Shown piece after piece: positions 36,887-45,715 of a DNA stretch of 64,000 bases. The position numbers were made by a program, and so were the translations under genes. Within the stretch, counting starts at the first letter, position 1. Each line of letters begins with the position of its first letter. The notes beneath the pieces are model-generated. The model did no database searches. It saw only the letters and a program-made list of their open reading frames with translations, and was not told the origin of the DNA. The stretch is taken from contig JACTMP010000011.1 of NCBI GenBank assembly GCA_014584575.1, positions 1 through 64,000 on the forward strand. Reading direction: 5' to 3'. The stretch comes from Chloroflexota bacterium. GTDB lineage: Bacteria; Chloroflexota; Anaerolineae; Promineifilales; Promineifilaceae.

Positions 36887-37547
36887 ACATCATTTGTGCC
36901 AATACCTGGTTCTTACGTTTGGCGTCGAAAACGGCCGTGACAGGAATAGTGAATCCGGTGACGGCCGTGCTCGTCAAACTCCCCTCCTGAATCTTAAACA
37001 ACAACGCATACCCCCCCTCATACAGCACATACTGTTCCACCGTCTGCTTCTCCGGGTCAACAATCCAATACTCACCCACCCCATGCGCCGCATAATCCTC
37101 AAACTTAACCCCCCGATCCACATGCTCCGTACTCGGCGACAACACCTCAACCACAAAATCCGGCACAGGATACTTCACCTGCTGTGGTGACAGAAGTTTT
37201 GACTTTTCAACCCCATAAAAGGCAATATCAGGCAGATAATCATTCCGGGTGAGCGCCACCAAAATCGTTTCTGAACCCAGAAAACCTAAATCATGTTCAT
37301 CCACAAAAGTACGCAGCAGCGATGTCAAATTGACAACTGCATCCGTATGTTGCTTTTTGGCGGGGGTTTGCACAACAACTTCTCCATTAATAAATTCAGC
37401 CTTGATATCTTCGGTCAGCCAATCATAAAACGACTCGCGCTTGTGTTGCTCCTCATCCAGATAGCCTTGCAGCGCCCTGGCATACAAAGGGAGTTGGGGA
37501 GACTTAAGTATCGGTTCCAATGGTGTCAACATCATCTCACTCATCAT
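36885..37547 (-). CDS. Uma2 family (DUF820) putative endonuclease
   Basis: 220 residues of the PD-(D/E)XK-like Uma2 family: FINGEVVVQTP (Glu), DYLPDIAFYG (catalytic Asp), PDFVVEVLSPSTE (catalytic Glu), KFEDYAAHGVGEYWIVDP. These expand in Chloroflexi and cyanobacteria; their role is unproven. Only two octamers near the start of the plus-strand order; the gene is AT-richer than neighbours. Confidence 0.85.
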   Translation of the reverse strand: MMSEMMLTPLEPILKSPQLPLYARALQGYLDEEQHKRESFYDWLTEDIKAEFINGEVVVQTPAKKQHTDAVVNLTSLLRTFVDEHDLGFLGSETILVALTRNDYLPDIAFYGVEKSKLLSPQQVKYPVPDFVVEVLSPSTEHVDRGVKFEDYAAHGVGEYWIVDPEKQTVEQYVLYEGGYALLFKIQEGSLTSTAVTGFTIPVTAVFDAKRKNQVLAQMM

Positions 37548-37578
37548 GCCACCTCATGCCCACATTATAACCCATCTG

Positions 37579-37929
37579 CTACAACGGTAGATATTGGACT
37601 TGATTTTCAAGTTCTTCACCTGAAGACAAACTGGCAATGAGCAAAATATCTTCAATGGCTTGACCTATCGCCAGAGATTGAGGTACTTCTATCACGCCTG
37701 CCACACGATGTCCTCTACGCATTCTCTCGTAGGCATGGTCTGTCATTGTGCTTACGTCATGGGTTAGCAAGACCCTCCCCTCGTGTTCCGCCCAGGCAAG
37801 CAATATACTGTCAGCCTGGCCCATCAACCCCACTTCTTGCACACGCACAATATCCAGAGCAGGTTCACGGCGTAGCAACCCACGAACGATATGCCCATTG
37901 AAATCCTCGTCTGCTAAAAAGCGAATCAT
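37579..37929 (-). CDS. DUF5615 PIN-like protein (putative toxin)
   Basis: 116 residues. MIRFLADEDFNGHIV opens with the acidic DxD-like motif of DUF5615; LLTHDVSTM carries the second conserved Asp (PIN-like). Paired with a DUF433 gene whose stop overlaps its start (ATGA), the usual toxin-antitoxin order (DUF433 first). Toxicity is a family-based suggestion only. No octamer. Confidence 0.85.
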   Translation of the reverse strand: MIRFLADEDFNGHIVRGLLRREPALDIVRVQEVGLMGQADSILLAWAEHEGRVLLTHDVSTMTDHAYERMRRGHRVAGVIEVPQSLAIGQAIEDILLIASLSSGEELENQVQYLPL

Positions 37930-38252
37930 TGTTGGCTACGGGCTAACAATCTCTCTCTAAATTCTCGATAATCTGGCCTAGACTCAATTTCCTGGCGAGT
38001 TTTGGCGGCATTACCTTCTCGTTGGTGAATATACGCATCTACCTCTAGGCGATTATTTAAGTAATAGGTAATGACAGCATACACATCAGCCAGTTGTAAT
38101 GAGGGGTATTGGCTCACGATATCCTCGGCCGTGTAGCCCTGATTGAAGGCATAAACAACCGTATCGAGCCTGACCCGCGTGTTTCCTACCCGTATCACGC
38201 CATCTTGATCCGCATGCAAAGGAATCACTGGGGCTTCAAAAACGAGCATCAT
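37926..38252 (-). CDS. DUF433 protein (putative antitoxin)
   Basis: Start at 38252 (MMLVFEAPV) with AGAGGTGA upstream; the longer frame to 38318 overlaps the next gene. 108 residues. Core of DUF433: VRVGNTRVRLDTVVYAFNQGYTAEDIVSQYPSL (a winged-helix-like repeat), usual for the antitoxin of DUF5615. Overlaps the toxin start by 4 bp. Confidence 0.85.
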   Translation of the reverse strand: MMLVFEAPVIPLHADQDGVIRVGNTRVRLDTVVYAFNQGYTAEDIVSQYPSLQLADVYAVITYYLNNRLEVDAYIHQREGNAAKTRQEIESRPDYREFRERLLARSQQ

Positions 38253-38256
38253 ATTT

Positions 38257-39573
38257 TCACCTCTGATCAGGAGTATAACACATGATTTTGGCAGCGCGAC
38301 GGCCGATCTCCACCGCATAATTTGTGCCGCGATCCCAGGGGTAGACCTGGCTCATGCTGGCGAAATAGAGGCCGGGGATGGGAGTTTGAATGTCGGGGAT
38401 TGCCTGGGAATGGTTGAGCAGGGGTACGGGCTGGGCGTACTTTTCGCGGAAGAGCCAGCTCTGGCGAATCCACTCCGGGCGAAATTCGGGGTTGATTTTG
38501 CTCAGGGCGGCCACAAACTTTTGTTGCAGTTCCTCTTTATCCATGCTCATGTAGGGATGGTCGGGTGTGATGTAGTCGCCGCAGTAGAGGATGTGGTCAC
38601 CGCCGTAATGGTGCGCCGGGATGTAGTTGGTATGCTCCACCAGCGCCAGGAAGGGGTATTCGCTCTGGCTTTTGTCCGGGGTGTTGGCGGGGATGTTCAG
38701 CCAGTAGGTGAGATGGTCGGGCATAAACGGCCGTGTCAATGCCAACGTCAGCACCACCGCCCCCATGCTCTTCAAGGCCAACAACTGCCCCAGGTAATCG
38801 GCCGGTAAAGCCGGGGCCAGCTTGCTGAGCAAACCGGGGGATGTTGTGGCCAGGCAGGCGTCAAATTGTTGCCTCTCACCGGCGACGTGCAGGGTCAGGC
38901 CGCTATTCGCCGGTTCGATGCGCTGCACCGGGCTGTTGAGCAGCAGGCAACCACCTTTTTGCTGGACAACGGCCGTCAGCCGGTCCACAAACGCCTGAAA
39001 TCCGCCCACAAAATAACCGAGCCGGGGACTGCGCACATGCACCCGCGCCCACATCCAGGCCATGTTTACATCCTGGTAATAGGGGCCAAACTTGCCAATC
39101 AGCAGCGGTCGCCAGACCGTCTCGTAAATTTTGTCGCCATACCAGCGGCGCAGCCAGCTATCGGCCGTCTGTTTTTCCAATTCCTTCCACGGTTTGGTAA
39201 AACGCAAATAGGCGCTGACCAGCCCAAAGCGGAACGTGTCCAGCAAATTGAAGCCGGAAAAGGTAAACCAACGGAGAGGAGAGTCAAAGGGTTCGATACG
39301 GCCGTTGACAATCACCGATGTCGTCGGGCGTGGGAAAAACAGGTGGTCACTAAACCCAATCTCCTCCACTAATCCAATAATCGCCTTATCCGACTTAAAC
39401 AGGTGGTGGTAAAACTTCTCCAGCGGCCATTCCCACGCTTCGTCGCGGAAGCCACCCGCCAGCCCACCGGGCCGGTCACTGGCCTCAAACAGAGTCACAT
39501 CATGCCCTGCGTTCAATAAGTCATATGCTGCCGAAAGACCGGCAATGCCGGCGCCGATGATTGCAATTTTCAT
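38257..39573 (-). CDS. FAD-dependent oxidoreductase (protoporphyrinogen-oxidase/UDP-galactopyranose-mutase-like)
   Basis: 438 residues. FAD Rossmann motif [18 protein letters not shown] (residues 3-20) with FEASDRPGG, then a [19 protein letters not shown] substrate segment and a C-terminal [23 protein letters not shown] segment. Belongs to the NAD(P)-binding amine-oxidase superfamily branch found near sugar/lipid transferases. Neighbour on the same strand is a UPF0104 membrane protein, suggesting a shared envelope-lipid role; substrate unknown. Confidence 0.78.
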   Translation of the reverse strand: MKIAIIGAGIAGLSAAYDLLNAGHDVTLFEASDRPGGLAGGFRDEAWEWPLEKFYHHLFKSDKAIIGLVEEIGFSDHLFFPRPTTSVIVNGRIEPFDSPLRWFTFSGFNLLDTFRFGLVSAYLRFTKPWKELEKQTADSWLRRWYGDKIYETVWRPLLIGKFGPYYQDVNMAWMWARVHVRSPRLGYFVGGFQAFVDRLTAVVQQKGGCLLLNSPVQRIEPANSGLTLHVAGERQQFDACLATTSPGLLSKLAPALPADYLGQLLALKSMGAVVLTLALTRPFMPDHLTYWLNIPANTPDKSQSEYPFLALVEHTNYIPAHHYGGDHILYCGDYITPDHPYMSMDKEELQQKFVAALSKINPEFRPEWIRQSWLFREKYAQPVPLLNHSQAIPDIQTPIPGLYFASMSQVYPWDRGTNYAVEIGRRAAKIMCYTPDQR

Positions 39574-39574
39574 A

Positions 39575-39643
39575 GGGAGATTGGAGATTGGAGATTAGAG
39601 ATTGGAGGCGCAAATCTCCAATCTCTAATCTCCAATCTCTTAA
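39575..39643. repeat. GAGATTGG perfect inverted pair
   Basis: GGGAGATTGGAGATTGGAGA and, after GGCGC, ATCTCCAATCTCTAATCTCC. The cleanest example of the paired arrangement; it fills the gap between two minus-strand genes. Confidence 0.9.
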
Positions 39644-40674
39644 TTCACAGTTACCTCTTCCTCTCTCAATTCCACCGCCTTACCAAACGTAGACCAGCGC
39701 ATCCCGGCGCGGATCATGTAATACGCGCCGAGCAGGGTGATGGGCAGCCAGAGGGCGGCGTGCAGCACCAGGGTATAGGCAGTGGCGATTTCTTTGGGCA
39801 CGCCGTACAGTTGCAGCACGGCAATACCCGGCGCGTCAAACGTGCCCACATAGCCGGGCGCTGCCGGGAACGTGGTCATCAAATTGACCACCCCGTTCAT
39901 CAACATCAGGGCAAAAAAGCTCACCTCAAAATCAAACGCCTGCATCACAAACCAGTATTTCACCGTTTCCAGCAGCCAGATAATTATAGATGTAAAAAAA
40001 ATCATCAATACACTACGAAAGCTGCGCAGCGATTCCAGCCCCGTCAGAAATCGCTGCAAAAAGGTGAGCAGGGGATGGTGAATGCGGTGCGGGAAAATTT
40101 TGTAACTGATCGCCTCGGCCACCTTGTAAAACCAGTCGGGAAAGGCGGCCATCACAAAGAAGATCAGCAGCGCCAGGAAAAAGGCGGCGCTGGCATAGTT
40201 GACCAGGGTGCGCACAAAGTCGCCGCCAACGGGCAAAGGGGTAAAGGGCAGGGCCACAAAAACGAAGATGAGCATGACCAGCCCATCAAACACCCGCTCC
40301 ACCACCACCGTAGCCAGGCTGGCGCTCATGGGGATGGCTTCCCGTTCGCGCAGCACAAAGGAGCGCAGCACCTCGCCCGCCCGCGCCGGGTAAACGTTGT
40401 TGCCCATGTAGCCAATGACGACGACGGGGAAAAGGCGAATGAGGGGGACGTGTTTCAACGGCCGTAACATATAATCCCACCGCCACGTCCGCGCCCACAC
40501 CGCCAGAAAATAGACCACTATGCCCGGCGCCAACCACCCAAGCCGCGCCGAGTGCATATAGTCCCAAACGTCACCCAGTTTCAGGCCACGCAGCGCCAGC
40601 CACATAAAAAAGGCGCTCACCAGCAGCCCCAGCCACAATTTCCAGTTTCTCAACAAGCCATACCCCAACAACAA
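39640..40674 (-). CDS. UPF0104/lysylphosphatidylglycerol-synthase-type transmembrane protein (flippase-like)
   Basis: 344 residues, seven to eight helices, with the family signatures RTWRWDYMLRPL and GYMGNNVYPARAGEVLRSFVL, then VVERVFDGLVML. This matches the flippase-like transmembrane region of MprF without its synthase domain. The reading frame opens at a TTG triplet run (40674) without a ribosome site, so the start is uncertain. Likely moves a lipid or lipid-linked sugar. Confidence 0.75.
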   Translation of the reverse strand: MLLGYGLLRNWKLWLGLLVSAFFMWLALRGLKLGDVWDYMHSARLGWLAPGIVVYFLAVWARTWRWDYMLRPLKHVPLIRLFPVVVIGYMGNNVYPARAGEVLRSFVLREREAIPMSASLATVVVERVFDGLVMLIFVFVALPFTPLPVGGDFVRTLVNYASAAFFLALLIFFVMAAFPDWFYKVAEAISYKIFPHRIHHPLLTFLQRFLTGLESLRSFRSVLMIFFTSIIIWLLETVKYWFVMQAFDFEVSFFALMLMNGVVNLMTTFPAAPGYVGTFDAPGIAVLQLYGVPKEIATAYTLVLHAALWLPITLLGAYYMIRAGMRWSTFGKAVELREEEVTVN

Positions 40675-40678
40675 AAGT

Positions 40679-40710
40679 TATTGGGATATTAGGATATTGG
40701 GGTATTACTC
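40679..40710. repeat. ATATTGGGATATTAGG repeat
   Basis: TTGGGATATTAGGATATTGG units, inverted relative to TCCCAATATCTCAATATCC at about 40870-40906. The two arms flank MITE copy 2, so the element appears to have inserted inside an inverted pair. Confidence 0.7.
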
Positions 40711-40738
40711 ATTCGACACAGCATTAACAACTTTAATT

Positions 40739-40824
40739 GTCATTCCGACGAGTCTTCGAGCAGGAATCCCGTGCATTTGCACAGGGGTGGGATTCCTCGC
40801 TCCGAAGACTCCGCTCGGAATGAC
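40739..40824. repeat. MITE-like inverted repeat, copy 2
   Basis: GTCATTCCGACGAGTCTTCG ... CGAAGACTCCGCTCGGAATGAC. The right flank (ATTATTTAGCGGTGTAA) matches the right flank of copies 3 and 4, showing the full element is longer. Confidence 0.85.
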
Positions 40825-40865
40825 GGGTGAAGTGTGAAAGTCAAGAGGAATTATTTAGCGGTGTA

Positions 40866-40906
40866 ATAAAATTATCCCAATATCTCAATATCCCATTATC
40901 CAAATA
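40866..40906. repeat. Complementary arm of the ATATTGGG repeat
   Basis: ATTATCCCAATATCTCAATATCC, the inverse of 40679-40710. Confidence 0.7.
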
Positions 40907-40964
40907 TACACCCCTCACAGGGGCAAAGCGCAATTGTACCAGTTCTTGCCCATTGGCGAATGGG

Positions 40965-40970
40965 TATAAT
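40965..40970 (+). promoter_or_regulatory. -10 element of queG, possibly leaderless transcript
   Basis: TATAAT ends 6 bp before the queG ATG (40977), so transcription would start on or next to the A of ATG. No convincing -35 and no ribosome site are visible. Confidence 0.45.
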
Positions 40971-40976
40971 TGGGCT

Positions 40977-42236
40977 ATGGACGATCTGGCAACGGCTGTA
41001 TCCCACAAAGCATACACACTCGGTTTCAATCTGGTGGGGTTTGTGCCCGCCCAACCGGCGCGGCGGTTGGATGCTTATTTGCGCTGGCTGGAGGCGGGGA
41101 TGCACGGCCGTATGGATTACCTGGCCCGCCCCGACCGCATCAACCGCCGCCAGGACCTCAACGTCATCCTGCCCGGTGTGCAAACCATCATCTGCGTGGG
41201 GCTGGATTACGCCACGCCGCCGCTGCCGCCGGCCATTGCCAACGATCCGTCACGCGGCCGTATTTCTAACTACGCCTGGGGGTCAGATTACCATGAGGTG
41301 ATGACACCCCGCCTGGAGGAGTTGGCGGATTGGCTGAAAACGCAGGGAAAAAACACGGCCGTCCGCAACCGCGTCTACGTAGATACCGGGGCCATCCTGG
41401 AACGTGACCACGCCGCCAGCGCCGGCCTCGGCTTCACCGGCAAGAATACGATGTTGATTCATCCCCGGCGCGGCTCGTTTTTCTTTTTGGGGGAGATTCT
41501 GACAACCCTGACAATTGACAATTATCAATTGCCAATTGTCAATTCTCAATTGCCCTCTTGTGGCACCTGCCACCGCTGCCTGGACGCCTGCCCCACCAAC
41601 GCTTTCCCACAGCCTTACGTGCTGGATGCGCGGCGCTGCATCTCGTATCTGACGATTGAGTTGAAGGAGTGGATTCCGGTGGAGCTACGGCCGTTGCTGG
41701 GCAACTGGATTTACGGCTGTGATGTTTGCCAGGAGGTGTGTCCGTTTAATCGCTTTGCCACACCGGGGAGAGATTGGGAGATTGGCGATGGGGACACCGC
41801 GAGATTAGGAGATTTTCCCGGCCAATCTCCAATCTCTAATCCCCAATCTCTCAATCACATCGCTCCACGTCTCATCGACCTGCTCACCCTGACCGAAAAT
41901 GAGTTTAACCAACGTTTTGCCCACAGCCCAATCAAACGGCTAAAGCGGGCGCGGTTTTTGCGGAATGTGTGCGTGGCGGTGGGGAATTGGGGAAGTGATA
42001 CGGCCCCTTCGGCAGTGGACGGCAGCCGTCCACACTCAGGGCAAGCTGTGCCCGCCCTCATCCCCCTCTTGCACGACCCGCACCCCCTGGTGCGTGGTCA
42101 TGCCGCCTGGGCGCTGCACCAGATTGGCGGCCCTGCCGCGCAAATGGCCCTGGCTGCGGCACTGGAAACGGAAACTGACAAAACGGTACGCCGGGAACTG
42201 GTTGGAAATGACCAGGCTAGAGAAAACGCAGAATAA
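40977..42236 (+). CDS. queG: Epoxyqueuosine reductase QueG with repeat-derived insertions and C-terminal HEAT repeat
   Basis: ATG at 40977 (MDDLATAVSHK), matching the family N-terminus; 419 residues. Cobalamin-dependent reduction of epoxyqueuosine to queuosine in tRNA. Conserved DTGAILERDHAASAGLGFTGKNTMLIHP, then two 4Fe-4S clusters: CGTCHRCLDACPTNAF (about 199) and CDVCQEVCPFNRF (about 248), and a terminal HEAT-like segment (about 360-410). Repeat-derived segments lie at about 178-194 (IDNYQLPIVNSQLP), 263-294 (DWEIGDGDTARLG ...) and 341-358, all between conserved blocks. TATAAT sits 6 bp upstream. Longer upstream frame to 40827 is not used. Confidence 0.92.
   Translation: MDDLATAVSHKAYTLGFNLVGFVPAQPARRLDAYLRWLEAGMHGRMDYLARPDRINRRQDLNVILPGVQTIICVGLDYATPPLPPAIANDPSRGRISNYAWGSDYHEVMTPRLEELADWLKTQGKNTAVRNRVYVDTGAILERDHAASAGLGFTGKNTMLIHPRRGSFFFLGEILTTLTIDNYQLPIVNSQLPSCGTCHRCLDACPTNAFPQPYVLDARRCISYLTIELKEWIPVELRPLLGNWIYGCDVCQEVCPFNRFATPGRDWEIGDGDTARLGDFPGQSPISNPQSLNHIAPRLIDLLTLTENEFNQRFAHSPIKRLKRARFLRNVCVAVGNWGSDTAPSAVDGSRPHSGQAVPALIPLLHDPHPLVRGHAAWALHQIGGPAAQMALAAALETETDKTVRRELVGNDQARENAE
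41508..41558. repeat. CAATTGACAATT repeat inside queG
   Basis: TGACAATTGACAATTATCAA then TTGCCAATTGTCAATTCTCAA, an inverted arrangement of 7-bp units in the frame just before the first Fe-S motif. Confidence 0.85.
41764..41859. repeat. GAGATTGG/CAATCTCC inverted pair inside queG
   Basis: AGAGATTGGGAGATTGGCGAT and, 40 bp later, CCAATCTCCAATCTCTAATCC; read in frame just after the second Fe-S motif. Confidence 0.85.
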
Positions 42237-42275
42237 TGTGACAGCATATTGGTTAACATTGCCGGGAGGAAAAGC

Positions 42276-42674
42276 ATGAACCAACATACGATTCAACTTT
42301 CACCAGACCTATATGATGCTGTGCGCTGCCGGGCGGCGGCGCAGCAAAAATCTCCCGATTCTCTGGTTAGTGAATGGGTAACAGAGCAACTGGATTCCAC
42401 GGAAGCCGACGAAGCGAAAATTGCCTTTGAACAGGAAATCGCCGCCTTCGAACAAATGAAACCAGCCCTCTTAGAACAGTACGCCGGACAATTTGTAGCC
42501 ATCTACCAGGGGCAAGTGGTTGCCGTTGGCGACAACCGGCTGGCATTAGTAAAAGAGGTTTACAACCAGTTTGGCGAAGTGCCCTGTTACGTTGAGCAGG
42601 TCACTGCCGAGCCACCTCGACGAGTACGAATCACTTCCGTTTGGAAAGCAAGATTAACATCCCCTACGACTTGA
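42276..42674 (+). CDS. DUF5678-like protein
   Basis: ATG at 42276 with GGGAGGA 6 bp upstream; 132 residues. The first part (IQLSPDLYDAVRCRAAAQQKS) looks like a ribbon-helix-helix-type N-terminus; the C-terminal part (about 75-120: QFVAIYQGQVVAVGDN, ALVKEVYNQFGEVPCYVEQV) matches DUF5678. Such proteins typically precede a retropepsin-like gene, as here. Function unknown. Confidence 0.7.
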   Translation: MNQHTIQLSPDLYDAVRCRAAAQQKSPDSLVSEWVTEQLDSTEADEAKIAFEQEIAAFEQMKPALLEQYAGQFVAIYQGQVVAVGDNRLALVKEVYNQFGEVPCYVEQVTAEPPRRVRITSVWKARLTSPTT

Positions 42675-43056
42675 ACTATGATCCACCTGCCCGCATTCTG
42701 ACAGCGGTTCTGACCGGCGTGATTCATCGGCGACCACAAGTGCGTTTGCCCGCCTTGATTGACACGGGATCTGACTTGACGGCAACCCCGGCACGGCCGT
42801 TAAACGTTTACGTCTCTACGCCGTTGGTCGGTTACTGGTTGAAGGCATAGATGCCCAAGTCTCGACCACAGACATCTTTACCGTTCGTCTAACCATTACT
42901 GACCAACCCGTTCAGGAAATGGAAGTGGTGCAAACAGCGCAACCCTTTGTCATTCTTAGGCGAGATTGGTTGGAGCATTATTATCTGCACTTAAATGGCC
43001 CGGAACAGAACTTCCTGTTGAGTGAAACCCCTCTTTACCGACACAATGAATCATGA
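42641..43056 (+). pseudogene. Frameshifted retropepsin-like aspartic protease
   Basis: Frame 1 opens at TTG 42641 (ESKINIPYDLNYDPPARILT) and carries the catalytic triad LIDTGSDLTA, but stops at 42850. Another frame continues from about 42800 (RLRLYAVGRLLVEGIDAQVS ... FVILRRDWLEHYYLHLNGP) to TGA at 43054-43056, giving the rest of the usual domain. The frame change falls at or next to an ACGGCCGT octamer at about 42793-42800. Either a true 1-base frameshift or a sequencing error. Overlaps the DUF5678 gene end by 34 bp. Confidence 0.8.
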
Positions 43057-43071
43057 GGCTCGTATGGTCCC

Positions 43072-44076
43072 TTACGGCAGGCGAAACACAAAAAGCTGGT
43101 CGCTGTCATCCAGATGGATGACCCCGACTTTATTGAGTACCAAAATATCTATGTAGTTGGAAGTTAATGGAGCACCCTCAAAATCTATGGTTCCCAGTAA
43201 TTCCTTTGCACCCCCGCTGAGGATGTGTAAACGATTTCCTTCAGTGACGAAACAGTATCGGTTATCCCCACTACAACCTTCGGTTTCTTGGGCCGCCAGG
43301 GAAGCGGGGGCAAAGGCTGTGCCCTGGACGCCCTGGTTCAATTTTGGCAAACCAGGAAGCGGGTTGCCATCTACGGTACATTGTTGATCGATAATGAAAC
43401 CGGTATTCATTTCCACGCTTATCAACAACCTGGACTGTCCATGATCATCACTGCCGGCCAGAACCATACGCTGATTTTCAAAGGTCATGTTGGGAATGTT
43501 CATGCCACCATAGCCATAACGCCACTCATTTTGACCTGTATTGATGTCATACGCGGAAATGGAATAGTGCTGTTTACGAAATGAACAATAGGGCAACTGC
43601 CGGTAGGGTTTGGCCGGTGCCTGACCCTGCCATTCTGTGGATAATACAACGAACTTCCCCTCATAGATTCGTATCATACGGGGGCTGGCGATGTCCGTTT
43701 GCCAGCGTGTCTGGCCACTGATAACATCAACAGCCTCCAGGGTAAAAAGGAAGGCGGACCTATCCGCTGCCGGAAAAACAAGGGTTCGATTGTTTAATGA
43801 GAAAAAAAGGCTGCCTGCACTTTCAACATTTGGCGCAATATAGTCATCTCTGTGCCACAAATACGCCGTGTTCTGGGTTGTCTGGATGGTTCGCGCCGAT
43901 ACGATACGTGGCGCTATCCCCAGTGCGGATTGTAGAGTATTCCACATGTCGCGCGTGCCAAAAATCAGCAAAAACATCGTGACCGACACAACAAAGATAG
44001 CAAGCAACGATACATAGTCTGCCACCGCCAATTTGCTGAACAAAAATATCTGCCGCTTCTTTTTTAGTCGTGACAT
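43072..44076 (-). CDS. Membrane-anchored PQQ-like beta-propeller protein
   Basis: Start at 44076 (MSRLKKKRQIFLF); 334 residues. One N-terminal helix (about 20-40), then an extracytoplasmic domain with repeated blades of the type AVDVISGQTRWQTDI, AYDINTGQNEWRYG, NRYCFVTEGNRLHILSG (PQQ-like repeats). Cysteine pairs (QLPYCSF, QQCTVDGN, EGCSGDNRYCF) could form disulphides. No octamer in about 1 kb, unlike its surroundings. Ends of the gene have no repeats. Binding role only; no catalytic residues seen. Confidence 0.7.
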   Translation of the reverse strand: MSRLKKKRQIFLFSKLAVADYVSLLAIFVVSVTMFLLIFGTRDMWNTLQSALGIAPRIVSARTIQTTQNTAYLWHRDDYIAPNVESAGSLFFSLNNRTLVFPAADRSAFLFTLEAVDVISGQTRWQTDIASPRMIRIYEGKFVVLSTEWQGQAPAKPYRQLPYCSFRKQHYSISAYDINTGQNEWRYGYGGMNIPNMTFENQRMVLAGSDDHGQSRLLISVEMNTGFIIDQQCTVDGNPLPGLPKLNQGVQGTAFAPASLAAQETEGCSGDNRYCFVTEGNRLHILSGGAKELLGTIDFEGAPLTSNYIDILVLNKVGVIHLDDSDQLFVFRLP

Positions 44077-44108
44077 TACCCTGGCCCCCCTCTCCATCAA
44101 GGGAGAGG

Positions 44109-45701
44109 CTACAGTTCTTGCTGCTCAAACACGGCCGTACTCACCACAAACAGCACCACAATCAGCACAATCGTCATCACCAGCGCGCCACCGTTGGCAG
44201 CGGGCACACCTGCACTGAGCACAGTCGAAGTGGCCGTCTCCAGCCCCAACTGGCTTGCCCAGGCCACCAGGCCGCCGGGCATGAGCGGCCCAATGCGCGG
44301 CAGGCTGCCCGCAATCAGCAAAATCACCGCACCCACAAAGGCGATGCCTGCGCCCGCCACCGTGCTGTCGGCAATGGTGCTGCCCAGCAGCGTCACCGCC
44401 GCCAGCGCCATCAACCACAGCCAGAGCAGCAGATTGCCCAGCAAGAACGGGCCAAACGCCAGCCCGCCAAACAATACGTCCGTGTAATAATAGGCCCCCA
44501 CCGCCGCCAGCAGCAGCGCCAACAAAAAGACCGCCCCCTGCGCTGCCAGTTTGCTCAACAAAAATGACCAACGGGTGAGGGGTTTGCTCAACACCATCAC
44601 GGCCGTACCCTTTTCCTTTTCGCCCGCCACCGCCCCCATGCCCAAGACAATTACCAGGATAAAGCCAAATTGGGTGATGTTTTCGATGTATTGAGCGATG
44701 GCATCCGCCGTTGTGGGTTCAGGAATGAGGGCGGCGAACTGCTCTGCCCCTTCAATGCTGGTCAGCAGTTGCGGCGTGAATTTTGCCAGCAGGGGGGACA
44801 CCAGGCCAAAAACCAGGAAGATGGCGGCGACAACCAACACCCGCTTAGTTCGCCACTGCTGCCCCATCTCTTTGACTACGGCCGTGCCTAACAAGGCCAG
44901 GTCGGTGCGCGGCGAATTCAACTGGCGCGGCGGCTGCGGCTCACGCGGCCAGATGCGCCACAACCAGAGCAGGGCCAGTCCCGCCAGCAGCACAAAAATC
45001 GCTTCGATCAGCCACACACTGTCGAGGTATTGCGGCAGCAACACGGCCAACATATCAAAAAAGGTGTGGAACAGGATAGCCAGCAGCACATACAACGGGT
45101 TGCGCCGCTTAAAGGCCAGCCAGACCAACACGGAAGCCACCACATGCAAACTCATGGCCGCACACCGCTCCACAAACGGGGCCAGTCCGATCAGCGGCGA
45201 ACTCTGGAACGTCGCTAATTGTTTGGTCACGGCCGTCATCTGCTGCGCCGTCAGACCCAATGTGTTCAGGTCTACCCCTTCCAGCGCCAGCAGCGAGGTC
45301 AGCCCGGCGGCGGTCAGTACCGCGCCAAACAGCATCGCTTCAATGCCGCCATGCCCCAGCCCCACCATCACGCCATCGCTGAACTGCTCCGCCCGGTGAT
45401 AGCGGAACAAAATCCAGAAGGCGACCACCCGCGCCAGCGTCTCACACAACGCCGCCGACAGTCCCAGGACAACGGCCGTGCGCCACAAATCCGGCGCATC
45501 GGGGCTAACCGGACCAATCAGCCCCACGTCCACCAGCCACTCATTCAGCGGCAGATGGTACACCTGCGAGGCTACAAACGCGGCCATACCCACGCAAAAC
45601 AAAAACCAGGCTACCACGTACCGCCGCCGCAGCCAGGCCGCCAACGCCAGTGGCAAAAAAATCATACCAAAAATGGAGAGGGTGTACGGGAAAAGGGTCA
45701 T
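44109..45701 (-). CDS. YhfC intramembrane-protease-like domain fused to ABC-2 permease
   Basis: 530 residues. N-terminal part (1-260) has about seven helices with FSDGVMVGLGHGGIEAMLFG and AILFHTFFDM, the pattern of YhfC-family putative glutamic intramembrane proteases (CPBP relatives). From about 270 the protein continues as an ABC-2 type permease: cytoplasmic VVKEMGQQWRTKRVL, then GMGAVAGEKEKGTAVMVLSKPLTR and helices to the end. Downstream on the strand is a single ABC ATPase gene only 80 bp upstream (45784-46710). A fusion of protease-like and transporter halves is uncommon. Confidence 0.75.
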   Translation of the reverse strand: MTLFPYTLSIFGMIFLPLALAAWLRRRYVVAWFLFCVGMAAFVASQVYHLPLNEWLVDVGLIGPVSPDAPDLWRTAVVLGLSAALCETLARVVAFWILFRYHRAEQFSDGVMVGLGHGGIEAMLFGAVLTAAGLTSLLALEGVDLNTLGLTAQQMTAVTKQLATFQSSPLIGLAPFVERCAAMSLHVVASVLVWLAFKRRNPLYVLLAILFHTFFDMLAVLLPQYLDSVWLIEAIFVLLAGLALLWLWRIWPREPQPPRQLNSPRTDLALLGTAVVKEMGQQWRTKRVLVVAAIFLVFGLVSPLLAKFTPQLLTSIEGAEQFAALIPEPTTADAIAQYIENITQFGFILVIVLGMGAVAGEKEKGTAVMVLSKPLTRWSFLLSKLAAQGAVFLLALLLAAVGAYYYTDVLFGGLAFGPFLLGNLLLWLWLMALAAVTLLGSTIADSTVAGAGIAFVGAVILLIAGSLPRIGPLMPGGLVAWASQLGLETATSTVLSAGVPAANGGALVMTIVLIVVLFVVSTAVFEQQEL

Positions 45702-45715
45702 AGCTAAAAGGTTAG

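Noticed and set aside
40827..40976. Upstream extension of queG
   Set aside because: It covers MITE flank and repeat sequence and the promoter-like TATAAT; homology starts at 40977.
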